This document shows, in pieces, positions 45,981 to 56,185 of a DNA stretch of 64,000 nt (position 1 is its first letter; every line of letters begins with the position of its first letter). Below the pieces are notes generated by a model. It had not been told where the DNA came from. It made no database searches and saw only the letters and a list, made by a program, of their open reading frames with translations. The position numbers and the translations under genes are program-made. The stretch is from Acidobacteriota bacterium (GTDB taxonomy: Bacteria > Acidobacteriota > Aminicenantia > Aminicenantales > Saccharicenantaceae), in assembly GCA_028749115.1 (NCBI GenBank), contig JAQURD010000003.1, forward strand, positions 124,001 through 188,000, written 5' to 3'.

Positions 45981-46008
45981 AAAAAAGGGCAGGCCGTATA
46001 GCCTGCCC
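45981..46008 (-). terminator. Rho-independent terminator of the M16 peptidase operon
   Basis: GGGCAGGC (45987-45994) and GCCTGCCC (46001-46008) pair perfectly with a six-base loop. Read on the minus strand, the hairpin is followed by six T residues (45986-45981). It lies 120 bases past the stop of the second M16 gene. Being between convergent genes, it may also serve aspS on the plus strand. Confidence 0.85.
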
Positions 46009-46128
46009 CATTTACAAATCTTTTTTCAGGTTTACCCTGAGTCATTATTGTTTCTCCAGATTTTCTGTCCTTTTTCTTTAGACCGTACCGCTCATCATCT
46101 CTAAGTTAAATATAGCCTGCTCTTTCCC

Positions 46129-47595
46129 TTACTCCACCAGCTGCCCGGTTAGCGGATCAAGCAATTTGACCTGGTGAACTTTGCCCAGCCTGTCGAGCGG
46201 GCCAGGAAACTTGTCGGAGCCCTGGTTACAGGGTTCATAGTCACCAACAATCATAATGACCATTTTGTCCGGATGAATATATTTTTTAGCGACTTCCATG
46301 ACCTTTTCCTTGGTCACTGCTTTAATTTTATCCCGGTAGGTGGCGTAATAGTTCATCGGCTTGCCCTGCATTTCCAGGTTGGCAAAATTAATCATGGTTC
46401 TTGATGGGCTCTGGAAGAAATCGGCAAAGCTTTCCAGGAAATAATTAATGGCTGTTTCCATTTCGGCTTCACTTACAGGTTCCTGGCGGATGCGATCAAA
46501 TTCTTTCTGAATTAAAGAGATAGCATAGCCAACGGTTGATGACTTGGTTTGAACATAACCGGCAAAGGTTCCAGGGAAACCCCAGCGGTAAATGAAACGG
46601 CTGCCACAATTATAAGCCAGGCCTTCGTCTGACCTGACCTTAGAGGTAATCCTGGAAGTAAAGCTGCCACCACCAAGAATGAAATTCATCACCTGCACCG
46701 CAAAATAATCCGGATCAGTATCTTCGAGACCCAGATGGCCAATATTAATATAGCCCTGGTTTATTTTTCTCTGAATGAAATAGACGCCAGGTTCAGGTTG
46801 AGGAAAAGTTTTGCTGATCGACGGGAAGCTCACCGGCTGATTGGCCCATCTTGAGGCGTACTTATCAATCTTGACTTTTAACTGATTCCGGTTGAAATTA
46901 CCAGCCGCGGCCAGGATGACATTTTTAGGAAAGAAATATTTTTTGTGGAAAGTCTTAAGATCAGCCTGATTAATGGATTCAACCGTTGCTTTAGTCTCCT
47001 GGTAGGTAAGAGGACAATCGCCATAGAGAACTTTCTCAAACTCCCGGCTGAGGACCAGGCTGGGGTTGTCGTTAGCTCCACGCATCTGTTCAACAATTTT
47101 GCTTTTGGCCAGCTTCAGGCTGTCTTCACGGAATTCAGGATTCATCAATAGATCAAAGAAAATATCCAGCCCTTCATCCAGATCCTTACTGAGGACAGAC
47201 ATGGTAAGCGTGGCCGTTCTTTCACCGACAGAAAAATTAATTGTTCCACCAAGAAAATCCAGCCTTTCCTCAATGGCTGACCCTGTCCTGGTTTTGGTTC
47301 CGCCCTTAACCAGGCATTCAGACAGCATTGAGTCCAACCCGGCTTTATCCTTGGGCACATATAAGCTGCCGGTGTTGATGATGGCCGTGATATTGACGAT
47401 GGGTAGAGACCTGTCCTCCTGGATGTAACCGCGCAGTCCATTGCTCATGACCAGCCGGAAATTGGCAGGCTGGGGTGGCTCAAATTGAAGCGGAGGGAAT
47501 TTTAAGTTTTCCGGTCCGGTAACCTGAGCAGTAAGAAGACTGGCAGCTGATACCAGGAACAAAATCCCGACAATCAAAATAATTGTTTTTTTCAT
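46129..47595 (-). CDS. M16-family peptidase-like protein lacking the zinc motif
   Basis: A 488-residue protein with a signal peptide (MKKTIILIVGILFLVSAASLLTA) and two M16/pitrilysin-like halves. The position where the HxxEH zinc motif should stand reads AGLDSMLSECLVKGGT, so it is probably not a peptidase by itself. The substrate-contact R/Y segment VRSDEGLAYNCGSRF in the second half is kept. This pattern matches the non-catalytic partner of heterodimeric M16B proteases. It starts 12 bases after the catalytic paralogue, with AGGAGG in the gap. Confidence 0.88.
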   Translation of the reverse strand: MKKTIILIVGILFLVSAASLLTAQVTGPENLKFPPLQFEPPQPANFRLVMSNGLRGYIQEDRSLPIVNITAIINTGSLYVPKDKAGLDSMLSECLVKGGTKTRTGSAIEERLDFLGGTINFSVGERTATLTMSVLSKDLDEGLDIFFDLLMNPEFREDSLKLAKSKIVEQMRGANDNPSLVLSREFEKVLYGDCPLTYQETKATVESINQADLKTFHKKYFFPKNVILAAAGNFNRNQLKVKIDKYASRWANQPVSFPSISKTFPQPEPGVYFIQRKINQGYINIGHLGLEDTDPDYFAVQVMNFILGGGSFTSRITSKVRSDEGLAYNCGSRFIYRWGFPGTFAGYVQTKSSTVGYAISLIQKEFDRIRQEPVSEAEMETAINYFLESFADFFQSPSRTMINFANLEMQGKPMNYYATYRDKIKAVTKEKVMEVAKKYIHPDKMVIMIVGDYEPCNQGSDKFPGPLDRLGKVHQVKLLDPLTGQLVE

Positions 47596-47607
47596 AATTA
47601 TCCCTCC

Positions 47608-49095
47608 TTATCTTGCCTGACTCCGGGAATAGACGGCCACCAGGGAATTATCTTTAACAAAATATTTAGCCGCTACTTTTTTTATATCATCCGGGGTTAC
47701 TTTTTTCATATCTTCGAGGTCCGTCAGGAGTGCACGCCAGCCGCGGTTAAGTTCTGCCCGGCCAACCCTCATAGCCAGAAACATGGGAGATTCCAGGCTG
47801 CGGATAAAATTAGCTTCAGTCTTATTTTTGGCTTTCTGAAGTTCCTCTGGCATGACACCGTCCTTTTTAATCTTTTCAATTTCTTCCCAGACGGCTTTTT
47901 CGACCTGTTCAGGTTTCGCTCCCGCTTGAAGTTTCGGGACAATATTAAAGGTAAAAGCCCCGGCATACCATTGAGGCCGGCTCCAGGCCATTGTTCGGAT
48001 AGCTAAATCTTTTTCTTTGACCAGGGATTTATAAAGGCGCCCGGTTTCTCCAGAGAGAATGCCAGCCAGGAGATTAAGTGCTGGCATATCCGGATCTCCT
48101 TCTGGCGGAATATGAAACCACAGCTGGAAGCTGGGCAGCCCGGGCCCCTCACCGTACATCTTTTTCTCAGAATATTGAGGAGGCTCTCCTGTTCTGATTG
48201 GCTCAACATCAGGTGCTTTGGGAATTGCTCCAAAATATTTTTCCGCAAGGGTAATAATGGCCTCAGGTTTAAAATCACCGACATAAATGGCAATGGCATT
48301 ATTGGGAACATAATATTTATTGTGAAATTCAATCAGATCATCCTTTGTCACTTTCTTCAGATCATCCATCCAGCCGATGACTTCCCAGTGGTAAGGTGAG
48401 GCCGCATAAAAAGCGGCATTAACTTGTTCATTGAAATAATAACCAGGCTGATTTTCACTCAGCCGCCGTTCTTCCATGATGACATCTTTTTCTGAATAAA
48501 ACTCCCGGAAATAGGCATTCATCATACGGTCAGACTCTAGCAGCATCTGCAATTCAACTTTATTCGAGGGCAAAGTGACATAATAACCTGTTACCTCGTC
48601 TGAGGTTGAAGCATTAAGAGCTGTGCCGCCATTTTTCATATAAGTCTCCCATAGGTGATCCTTGATGATATATTTTTTCTCGGCCTTGGCCAGCTCATCC
48701 ACCTGTTTTTGCCACTCAGCAATTTTGGCTTGATCACCATCTTTTTTCCAGTACTTCTCACGATAGATTTTGCTCATCAACTCATCAATTTGACGGTTGA
48801 GAGCCTCATCGGCAGCAAAATCAGTAACTCCCATCATTTTCGTCCCTTTGAACATCAGATGTTCATGAATGTGGGCCGAACCAGTTGTCCCGGGGCCCTC
48901 ATTGATTGAGCCTGCCTTATAATAAATATGGCAGACAACCCTGGGCACACCCGGTTTGGGAATCATTAAAATTTTCATCCCGTTGGCCAGGACATGCTCT
49001 TTGACATCAAGCTGGATCTGAGCCCGGCCTGGACCGGTCAGAACCAGAAGGATAAAGACCATAAAAAAAACAGAAGCGAATCTTTTAGGATTCAT
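47608..49095 (-). CDS. Secreted M16-family zinc metallopeptidase
   Basis: A 495-residue protein with a signal peptide (about 1-26, ending GRAQ) and the inverted zinc motif HIHEH in GSAHIHEHLMFKGT. Downstream glutamates in KDVIMEERRLSENQP supply the third ligand region. A long insertion (about 90-150, EKYWKKDGDQAKIAEWQKQ) follows the motif. It is the first gene of a two-gene operon with a paralogue that lacks the motif, so the pair likely works as an active/inactive dimer in the periplasm. GGAGG lies upstream of the ATG. Confidence 0.92.
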   Translation of the reverse strand: MNPKRFASVFFMVFILLVLTGPGRAQIQLDVKEHVLANGMKILMIPKPGVPRVVCHIYYKAGSINEGPGTTGSAHIHEHLMFKGTKMMGVTDFAADEALNRQIDELMSKIYREKYWKKDGDQAKIAEWQKQVDELAKAEKKYIIKDHLWETYMKNGGTALNASTSDEVTGYYVTLPSNKVELQMLLESDRMMNAYFREFYSEKDVIMEERRLSENQPGYYFNEQVNAAFYAASPYHWEVIGWMDDLKKVTKDDLIEFHNKYYVPNNAIAIYVGDFKPEAIITLAEKYFGAIPKAPDVEPIRTGEPPQYSEKKMYGEGPGLPSFQLWFHIPPEGDPDMPALNLLAGILSGETGRLYKSLVKEKDLAIRTMAWSRPQWYAGAFTFNIVPKLQAGAKPEQVEKAVWEEIEKIKKDGVMPEELQKAKNKTEANFIRSLESPMFLAMRVGRAELNRGWRALLTDLEDMKKVTPDDIKKVAAKYFVKDNSLVAVYSRSQAR

Positions 49096-49473
49096 GCATC
49101 CACCTCCTCCTTATTTATAAATATTTGTTTGCCTGGAAAATGAAAAAGCGTTAATTTATACATTTGTTTTTAGACGAAAGGAAAGACACTTTTCTTCCGT
49201 TCCTTTATTTTTTTTTCTTTTATATACTAGCCGGCATTATTCACAAATAATCCAGCTTAACCCGCTTCATTCTCCTCCGCCAGAGGAAAATCAGGGACAC
49301 AAACTAAATTAAGAAAATCGTATCATTTTCCGAATTTCTTATCAATAATGATGGAGCATCTCGAGACGTATCCACTTTTATGAATAGGGCAGGATCGCTA
49401 TTTTTTTCTTGTAAAATTTATTTTGGCCAGGTATTATTTAAAAACTATTCCTTTTTTACAAGGAGTAATGGCT
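49096..49473. other. Divergent promoter region, M16 operon / amino acid permease
   Basis: About 378 AT-rich bases separate two divergent transcription units. Promoters for both directions must lie here. I see no convincing paired boxes, riboswitch or palindrome. Confidence 0.35.
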
Positions 49474-50937
49474 ATGAATCCCTGGGCAAAAAAAAGGCCA
49501 GAAGATTTGCAGGAAGCTTCTGAGCACAGTCAATTGAAGAAAAGCCTGAAGGCCATAGATCTGGCTGCTCTGGGCATCGGTTCCGTCGTGGGCACAGGCA
49601 TTTTTGTCGCCACCGGACAGGGTGCTCATCTGGCGGGCCCGGGTATTATCGTCTCTTTTGTTATTGCCGCGGTGACGGCTGGCCTGTGCGCTCTGACCTA
49701 TTCTGAACTGGCTTGTATGTTTCCTGTTGCTGGCAGTACCTACTCCTATTCTTATGCTGCCTTTGGCGAGATAATAGCCTGGATCATCGGCTGGGATCTG
49801 ATGCTTGAGTATCTGGTTTCAGCCAGTGCCGTAGCTTCAGGCTGGTCATCAACTTTTATTGGACTTCTTGAAAATCTTGGACTTAAACTCCCCAGGGCTT
49901 TATGTTTAAGCCCGCTGTCTGGCGGGATTATCAATCTCCCAGCAGTTTCTCCTCCTTTATTTATTCCAACCTTTATCCCTTTCCGGCAGGCTGCGGGCCT
50001 GGTTGATCTACCGGCCATTCTCATCACGCTATTTATTACCTGGATTCTTTTTGTCGGCATCAAAGAGAGTTCGGTGACCAATAATATTATCGTTGTTTTA
50101 AAAATTTCAGTCATTGTCCTGTTCATCTTTCTTGGTATTAAGCATGTCAATTTAAGCCATTTTGCGCCCTTTGCCCCCATGGGCTGGACAGGAATCATGT
50201 CCGGAGCAGCCATCATTTTCTTCTCTTACATCGGTTTTGATGCTGTCTCTACGGCCGCTGAAGAAACAATTAATCCTAAAAGAGATGTTCCGATTGGCCT
50301 GATGTTATGCCTGGCTGTCGTTATCGTTTTATACCTGGGCGTGGCTTTCGTTTTAGTTGGCCTTGTTCCCTACAATGAAATAGATATTGGCAATGCGTTG
50401 CCGGCCGCCCTGGCCAGGATTGGCATTCGATGGGGCGGCGCCCTCGTCGCCACCGGCGCAATTATTGGCATGATCTCCACTTTGCTGATTACAGTCTACG
50501 GACAGGTCAGAATATTCATGGTGATGGCCAGAGATGGCCTGCTCCCCGGGATCTTCTCCCGCATCCACCCGGTACACCGAACTCCGGCTCTGTGCACCTG
50601 GATAACAGGTGGACTGACGGCCCTGATTGCCGGTTTCTTCCCTTTGAATATTATTTTAGAACTCTGTAATATCGGCACACTTTTTGCCTTTGTTCTGGTT
50701 TCGATCGGGGTTATTGTCTTAAGACATACCCAGCCACAGCTAGAAAGAAAATTTAAGACACCGCTGGTGCCTTTTACCCCGCTCGTCACTATTTTCTTCT
50801 GCTTTTACCTGATGATTGGCCTGACCAAAGTTACGTGGTTAAGGTTTGCCATCTGGCTAGCCCTCGGCCTGGCAGTGTATTTTGCTTATGGAGCCAGCCA
50901 TTCAAAATTAAGAAACAGCTATAGTGAAAAAAACTAA
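49474..50937 (+). CDS. APC-family amino acid permease
   Basis: A 487-residue transporter with about 12-13 transmembrane helices. Family text: the helix 1 break GIGSVVGTGIFVATG, SELACMFPVAGSTYSYSYAAFGE, and FFSYIGFDAVSTAAEE in helix 6. It resembles the cationic amino acid transporter/YfnA branch; the substrate is not certain. I place the start at the ATG 49474, since AGGAG lies 8 bases upstream; the earlier ATG at 49468 has only 2-base spacing. It stands alone. Confidence 0.92.
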   Translation: MNPWAKKRPEDLQEASEHSQLKKSLKAIDLAALGIGSVVGTGIFVATGQGAHLAGPGIIVSFVIAAVTAGLCALTYSELACMFPVAGSTYSYSYAAFGEIIAWIIGWDLMLEYLVSASAVASGWSSTFIGLLENLGLKLPRALCLSPLSGGIINLPAVSPPLFIPTFIPFRQAAGLVDLPAILITLFITWILFVGIKESSVTNNIIVVLKISVIVLFIFLGIKHVNLSHFAPFAPMGWTGIMSGAAIIFFSYIGFDAVSTAAEETINPKRDVPIGLMLCLAVVIVLYLGVAFVLVGLVPYNEIDIGNALPAALARIGIRWGGALVATGAIIGMISTLLITVYGQVRIFMVMARDGLLPGIFSRIHPVHRTPALCTWITGGLTALIAGFFPLNIILELCNIGTLFAFVLVSIGVIVLRHTQPQLERKFKTPLVPFTPLVTIFFCFYLMIGLTKVTWLRFAIWLALGLAVYFAYGASHSKLRNSYSEKN

Positions 50938-51085
50938 AATAAAACCAGCTCGCTTGACCAAAGTTAAGACAGAAAGGCAGACAGGTCATCCCGCCCCTTC
51001 CTGTTCGGCTGATAACCAGAGAAGCGGGGCTGTCATCTTCTGGATAATTAATTAAAATGAGCTAACCCCAGGAATTATATAAAAT

Positions 51086-52204
51086 TCAGGTGAATTCTGG
51101 CTTTTCTTTTTGAAGCTTTTCTACCAGTTCTTTTACTCTCTGGTCAGATTCCCGCCGGCAGACGAGCAAGGCATCTCTGGAGTTAACCACGATCACATCT
51201 TCCAGGCCAATCAAGGCTGTCAACTGGCCAGGATTCAAGACCAGACAATTTTTTGAGTCAAGGGAGACGAGGGGACTGCAGAAAACATTATAGTTTTCGT
51301 CCCGATTGACAAATTGATAAAGCGAGCTCCAGGAACCAAGATCCGACCAGCCAAAATCACCCCGGGCCATCAGTGAACCTCTGACCTTCTCAATCAGGGC
51401 ATAATCTATTGACTGGGCAGGCAACTCGCGAAAAACCTTGGTCAATTTCTGCCGGTCATTTTTTTCCAGGGCTTGAAGGATTTTCAGCCAGGCAGGAAAA
51501 AGCTCAGGTGTATATTTTCGCAGGCTTTGCTCAAAAACATCGACACGCCAGAGAAATATGCCGCTGTTCCAGTAATATTCCCCTGACTGAATAAAATCCA
51601 GAGCTGTCGGTAAATCCGGCTTTTCCTTGAAACCAGCGACGGAATAAAACTTTTCTTTATGAAGAGTCTTAAAATTATTCGGCAGGCTATGCAAATAGCC
51701 ATAGCCAGTCGCCGGGGAAACAGGCTGAATGCCAAACATGACGATTTTTCTAAATTTATAAGCAGCCCGGGCCGCAGCTGCTAGCTTCTGCCGGAAGAGC
51801 CGAGCTTCCCTGATATAATGATCAGCTGGCAATAAGGCGATGACAGCTTCAGGATTATCAAGATAAACACAGGCTGTAGCCAGCATAACCGAAGGTGCTG
51901 TATTTCTCGCCTGCGGCTCAACTATAAAATTTTTTTCGGGCAGAGCGGGCAGCAATTTTTTTAACCTTTGAGTCTGCCAGGCTACCGCCACCGTGTAGAT
52001 TTTTGAATAGGGGACCAGGCCTTTCACCCGGTCTAATGTCTGTTCAATAAGCTTCTTCTCTCCTGTTATACTTAAATATTGCTTCGGCTTTTTCCTCCGG
52101 CTCAATGGCCAGAAACGGGTGCCACTCCCGCCTGCCAGGATGACTATTCTTAAATCGGGTTTCTCACCTACCTTTTTTGTCATGCTCTTTTTCTTTTCCC
52201 ACAT
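51086..52204 (-). CDS. manC: Mannose-1-phosphate guanylyltransferase
   Basis: A 372-residue nucleotidyltransferase making GDP-mannose from mannose-1-phosphate and GTP. The nucleotide loop is LAGGSGTRFWPLSRRKKPKQ; other text includes VEPQARNTAPSVMLA, LPADHYI, FKEKPD, WNSGIFLWRVD and FGWSDLGSWSSLY. It lacks the C-terminal isomerase domain of long ManC proteins, so it is single-function. GGAGG lies upstream of the ATG. It follows the phosphomannomutase gene by 36 bases; together they supply GDP-mannose for glycans. Confidence 0.93.
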   Translation of the reverse strand: MWEKKKSMTKKVGEKPDLRIVILAGGSGTRFWPLSRRKKPKQYLSITGEKKLIEQTLDRVKGLVPYSKIYTVAVAWQTQRLKKLLPALPEKNFIVEPQARNTAPSVMLATACVYLDNPEAVIALLPADHYIREARLFRQKLAAAARAAYKFRKIVMFGIQPVSPATGYGYLHSLPNNFKTLHKEKFYSVAGFKEKPDLPTALDFIQSGEYYWNSGIFLWRVDVFEQSLRKYTPELFPAWLKILQALEKNDRQKLTKVFRELPAQSIDYALIEKVRGSLMARGDFGWSDLGSWSSLYQFVNRDENYNVFCSPLVSLDSKNCLVLNPGQLTALIGLEDVIVVNSRDALLVCRRESDQRVKELVEKLQKEKPEFT

Positions 52205-52240
52205 AGCTACCCCTCCCGAGGACTTTTAATCTCTATTTCT

Positions 52241-53629
52241 CTACTTGTAATTTAAGTTCTTCAAGACTTCTTCCAGGCAGCTTTTAACCTTTTTTTCTAT
52301 CCGGTTTAATTCCTCCTGGCTATCAGCTTCAAATCTCAGAACAAGAACGGGCTGAGTATTAGAGGCCCTGACCAATCCCCAGCCATGATCGAAAACTGCC
52401 CTGACTCCGTCAATGTCAATAATTTTTTTGACTTCGGGCTGGCGTCTGAGCTCTGCCTTCACCAGATCAACTACCTTAAATTTGACTTCATCTGAGGCAT
52501 AAATTCTGATCTCCGGTGTATTGTAAACAGGCGGTAGATCAGCCAGATAGGCCGAGAGTTTTTTCTTCTGACGAGAGATAATTTCCACCAGTCTGGCAGA
52601 AGCGTAAATAGCATCATCAAAACCAAACCAGCGATCGGCAAAGAAAAGATGTCCGCTCATCTCCCCGGCCAGGAGGGCTTTTTCCTGTTTTATCTTCTCT
52701 TTAATCAACGAATGACCGGCCTTCCACATAACCGGCCGGCCACCCAGCCGGCTGATCTCATCATAAAGAAGATGCGAAGCCTTGACCTCAGAGATGATGG
52801 CTGCGCCTGGATGTGAGGGTAAAAGGTCACGAGCAAAAATAATCATTAGTTGATCGCCCCAGATGATTTTGCCCGTTTCATCTATGGCTCCCAGCCGGTC
52901 ACCATCACCGTCATAAGCCAGGCCAGCTTCAGCCCCGGTTTCTTTCACCCTGGCCACTAAATCTTTCAGAGCATCAGGCAAGGTTGGATCCGGATGATGA
53001 TGAGGAAAGCGGCCGTCCATCTCAGTATAGAGCTCAATAACTTCGGCTCCGAGTTTTTTAAACAAGGAGACAGCTACCGGGCCAGCGGTGCCATTACCGG
53101 CATCAAGAACAACTTTAACCGGGCGGTTCAAATGAAGTTGAGAGGTCACATAATTAAGATAATCAGGCACCGGATCAAAAGCCGTCAGCTGCCCTCGTTG
53201 GACGGTGGCAATAAATGCCCCCTCCTTGATAATCCGGTAAATATCGAGTATTTCTTCTCCATGAAGCGTATCCTCGCCAATCATGATTTTGAATCCGTTA
53301 AATTCCGGAGGATTGTGAGAGCCGGTGATGACCATAGCAGCTTCTTCCCGGAAATAATAACTCGTAAAATAGACTAGGGGCGTGGGAACAATTCCCAGGT
53401 CAATGACTTGAACACCTGAGGATAAAAGACCTTCAGTCAGCCCCGCCAGTAATTCGGGCGAGCTAAGGCGGCAGTCCCGCCCGACGGCCATTTTGTTCAA
53501 GCCAACTTTCTGGATTTTGGCCGCTACGGCCCGGCCAATGAGCACAGCTATGTTTTGATCAAGGTCCTGGCCGACTACGCCTCTAATATCATATTCTCTG
53601 AAGATATCTTTACTTATCTTTATCTCCAT
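52241..53629 (-). CDS. manB: Phosphomannomutase/phosphoglucomutase
   Basis: A 462-residue alpha-D-phosphohexomutase. The catalytic phosphoserine loop is TGSHNPPEFNGFKI, the metal loop DGDGDRLGAID, the sugar-binding GEMSGHLFF and the phosphate-binding RASNTQPVLVLRFEA. All four domains are present, as in AlgC/ManB. It interconverts hexose-6- and hexose-1-phosphates and is placed directly before the GDP-mannose-forming enzyme on the same strand. Confidence 0.93.
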   Translation of the reverse strand: MEIKISKDIFREYDIRGVVGQDLDQNIAVLIGRAVAAKIQKVGLNKMAVGRDCRLSSPELLAGLTEGLLSSGVQVIDLGIVPTPLVYFTSYYFREEAAMVITGSHNPPEFNGFKIMIGEDTLHGEEILDIYRIIKEGAFIATVQRGQLTAFDPVPDYLNYVTSQLHLNRPVKVVLDAGNGTAGPVAVSLFKKLGAEVIELYTEMDGRFPHHHPDPTLPDALKDLVARVKETGAEAGLAYDGDGDRLGAIDETGKIIWGDQLMIIFARDLLPSHPGAAIISEVKASHLLYDEISRLGGRPVMWKAGHSLIKEKIKQEKALLAGEMSGHLFFADRWFGFDDAIYASARLVEIISRQKKKLSAYLADLPPVYNTPEIRIYASDEVKFKVVDLVKAELRRQPEVKKIIDIDGVRAVFDHGWGLVRASNTQPVLVLRFEADSQEELNRIEKKVKSCLEEVLKNLNYK

Positions 53630-54252
53630 TCATCGTCTCCCTTAATCCCTAAAATAATAGCTTATAACAGCCTCAAGGTGAATGGAAATCTTTTTTTATT
53701 ATCTTGGTTTTCTGCTCAACATTTTATCAGTAGCCTTTGGCTCCAGAAGAAATTCTAAAAATTCTTTCACCCCCCTCTAATATTCTCTCGCCTGGCAAAC
53801 ATACCTTAGTCTCTTTTTGATTTCCGGGCGGGCATCACCCATCGGCTTACGGCAGGCTGACACCTTTCCTCACCTTACGATCTGCAGGATCATCCCCGGC
53901 AAAAGCAATATCATCTGATGATAAATTGGCTCTGCTAGCTATAGGCAGACTCGCTTCTTTCTTATTAAGAATGTGCTGATAAACATCAGACAGGCAAAAC
54001 CAGGCAGCTCTTCCCGCCAGAGAGCCGAAATTTTAGTTGTAATCAAATCTATTTCAAACCGGTCTTAGGGGTAGGAAGGCTGGCCAGCCCGTCTTTTACG
54101 TTATAAGTTTTGATCTCCTGCCCGCCGCCAGAAGACAGGTCAGACCGTCAGTCAGTCTGGCATATCAACAGCCAGAAGAACCATAGAAATTTTTCTGCCT
54201 AATGCTTTTTCTTTTCGATCCTACATGGTTAAGTTAAGATTTTTAAAAATGG
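53630..54252. other. Gene-poor interval with a protein-like open stretch
   Basis: No intact gene is seen in 623 bases between manB and pyrG. On the minus strand 53847-54032 is open for 61 codons without a start codon, and its translation (for example DDIAFAGDDPADR) looks protein-like, but I cannot name a family. A 12-base palindrome GGCTGGCCAGCC lies near 54078. These may be gene relics or chance. Confidence 0.3.
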
Positions 54253-55911
54253 TCAAACGCGGCAGTATTCTTTAACTTTTGATCGTTTTATATCCTTATG
54301 ACCGACTTTTCCGCACTTTTTTTTATGTTTATAAGCAGCAGCAATAAATGAGTTAAAAAGACAATGCGACTGGAGCGGCCTTGATTTAAACTCCGGGTGG
54401 AACTGACACCCAAGAAACCAGGGATGATCTTTAAGTTCAACAATCTCTACCAGGCCATGCTCCGGGTTTCTCCCTGAGATAACCAGGCCAGCAGCAGTCA
54501 AGGCCTCCTCATATTCTGGATTGAATTCATAGCGGTGGCGATGACGCTCGCTTATTACTGATTTCTGATAAATAGAATAAGCCAGTGTGCCCTTTTTCAG
54601 TTGGCAATCATAAGCTCCTAATCTCATTGTTCCGCCTAAGTCTGACTCTGGCCTTAACTCACGCCACAACCGGAAGAGCGGGTGAGGAGTAGCCGGCTCA
54701 AATTCCTGGCTGTGAGCTTTTTTTAAACGGGCAACATGCCGGGCAAATTCAATGGTAGCGCACTGCATTCCTAAGCAGATCCCAAAGAAAGGCACTTTAT
54801 TTTCACGGGCATATCTGGCTGCCTTTATCTTGCCTTCAATCCCACGCTGGCCGAATCCTCCCGGAATCAGAACGCCATCTTTGTCCTTCAATCGCCGGAA
54901 ATAATGGTCTTTCTCCAGATCTTCGGCTTCAATCCAGTCCAAGTGGACACGCAAAGAATTACTCAAGCCGCCATGATCGAGGGCTTGATTCAAACTCAGA
55001 TAAGAATCATGCAGACCGGTATACTTACCAACGATAGCAACCGAAACCTCGTCTTTCGGATGATGAGAAGTATTGACCAGTTTTTCCCAGTGGTTAAAAT
55101 CAGGCTGGTTGGCCGGCAGGCCAAGTTTTTTCAAAATGATCAAGTCAAGCTTTTCATGGGCAAAGTTCAATGGAATATCATAGATCAAAGGAGCATCCAT
55201 AGCTGTGATAACTGCTTCTACTGGAACATTAGTAAACAGAGCTATCTTAGCTTTTAAGTCTGGAGGCAATTCCCGACTCGTCCGGCAAAGAAGGATATCA
55301 GGCTGAATCCCAATAGCTCTCAGTTCTTTAACGCTATGTTGAGTCGGTTTTGTTTTAAGTTCACCCGAAGTCTCAACAAATGGGACCAGAGTCAGATGGA
55401 TAAACAAGGTATTTTCCTGGCCAAGTGAAAGACGCATCTGGCGAATGGCTTCCAGAAAAGGCTGGCTTTCGATATCCCCGACAGTCCCTCCGATTTCCAC
55501 TATCACCATATCATTATTGCCAGCCACAGAATAGAAGGCATTTTTTATTTCATTAGTTACATGAGGGATAACCTGAACAGTTTTGCCCAGATAGTCCCCA
55601 CGCCTTTCCTTCCGGATAATAAGCTCATAGATTTTGCCCGCTGTCCAGTTATGGTTTCTGGTCGTTCTGGTGGAGGTAAATCTCTCGTAATGGCCAAGGT
55701 CCAGGTCGGTCTCAGCTCCGTCATCAGTCACATAGACCTCACCATGCTGAAAGGGACTCATTGTCCCTGGATCAACATTCAGGTAGGGATCAAATTTCTG
55801 CAGAGTTATTTTATAGCCATGAGATTCAAGCAAAAGACCGATAGAAGCTGCGGCCAGGCCCTTTCCCAGCCCTGAAATAACACCGCCCGTTACAAAAATA
55901 TATTTGCTCAT
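54253..55911 (-). CDS. pyrG: CTP synthase
   Basis: A 552-residue enzyme making CTP from UTP, ATP and glutamine. The N-terminal synthetase domain has [20 protein letters not shown] and [20 protein letters not shown]; the C-terminal class I glutamine amidotransferase has the nucleophile in FFGICLGMQ and the His-Glu pair in [12 protein letters not shown] basic tail of about 20 residues ([18 protein letters not shown]) extends beyond the usual end. It is the last member of the origin-proximal minus-strand block, about 270 bases from bactofilin. Confidence 0.97.
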   Translation of the reverse strand: MSKYIFVTGGVISGLGKGLAAASIGLLLESHGYKITLQKFDPYLNVDPGTMSPFQHGEVYVTDDGAETDLDLGHYERFTSTRTTRNHNWTAGKIYELIIRKERRGDYLGKTVQVIPHVTNEIKNAFYSVAGNNDMVIVEIGGTVGDIESQPFLEAIRQMRLSLGQENTLFIHLTLVPFVETSGELKTKPTQHSVKELRAIGIQPDILLCRTSRELPPDLKAKIALFTNVPVEAVITAMDAPLIYDIPLNFAHEKLDLIILKKLGLPANQPDFNHWEKLVNTSHHPKDEVSVAIVGKYTGLHDSYLSLNQALDHGGLSNSLRVHLDWIEAEDLEKDHYFRRLKDKDGVLIPGGFGQRGIEGKIKAARYARENKVPFFGICLGMQCATIEFARHVARLKKAHSQEFEPATPHPLFRLWRELRPESDLGGTMRLGAYDCQLKKGTLAYSIYQKSVISERHRHRYEFNPEYEEALTAAGLVISGRNPEHGLVEIVELKDHPWFLGCQFHPEFKSRPLQSHCLFNSFIAAAYKHKKKCGKVGHKDIKRSKVKEYCRV

Positions 55912-56185
55912 AATTTTCCCCGTTAATTATTTGGACGTCAGAATTTAAATTGATTATAATCTCTTCGGCTTCACAGCTCAAGGGAAATACCCATTTTTAA
56001 TATATTCAGAAAGAGAAATTAACGATGGAATCAAGGTCTGATGATGAGAAGAAGAGAACTCTTGGTTTAAACAAACTATCTTGATTATAATAACTTGTTG
56101 TAAAAATATTAATAAAATATAACTATTGTATGACAGACAGAAAGAATGATAAGTTTACTTGTTTGTTTTTTTGCCAGCTTTCCAT

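Noticed and set aside
36865-46128. tRNA genes near the synthetase genes, or T-box leaders
   Set aside because: No cloverleaf-like sequence with a T-arm signature and no T-box motif was found in the gaps before gltX, hisS or aspS.
49752-50216. A 154-codon open frame on the minus strand opposite the amino acid permease
   Set aside because: It mirrors the hydrophobic codons of the permease; no domain or start signal supports it.
54078-54089. A 12-base palindrome GGCTGGCCAGCC as an operator
   Set aside because: It is short, GC-rich and not positioned near a start codon; this kind of palindrome is expected by chance in a GGCC-rich sequence.
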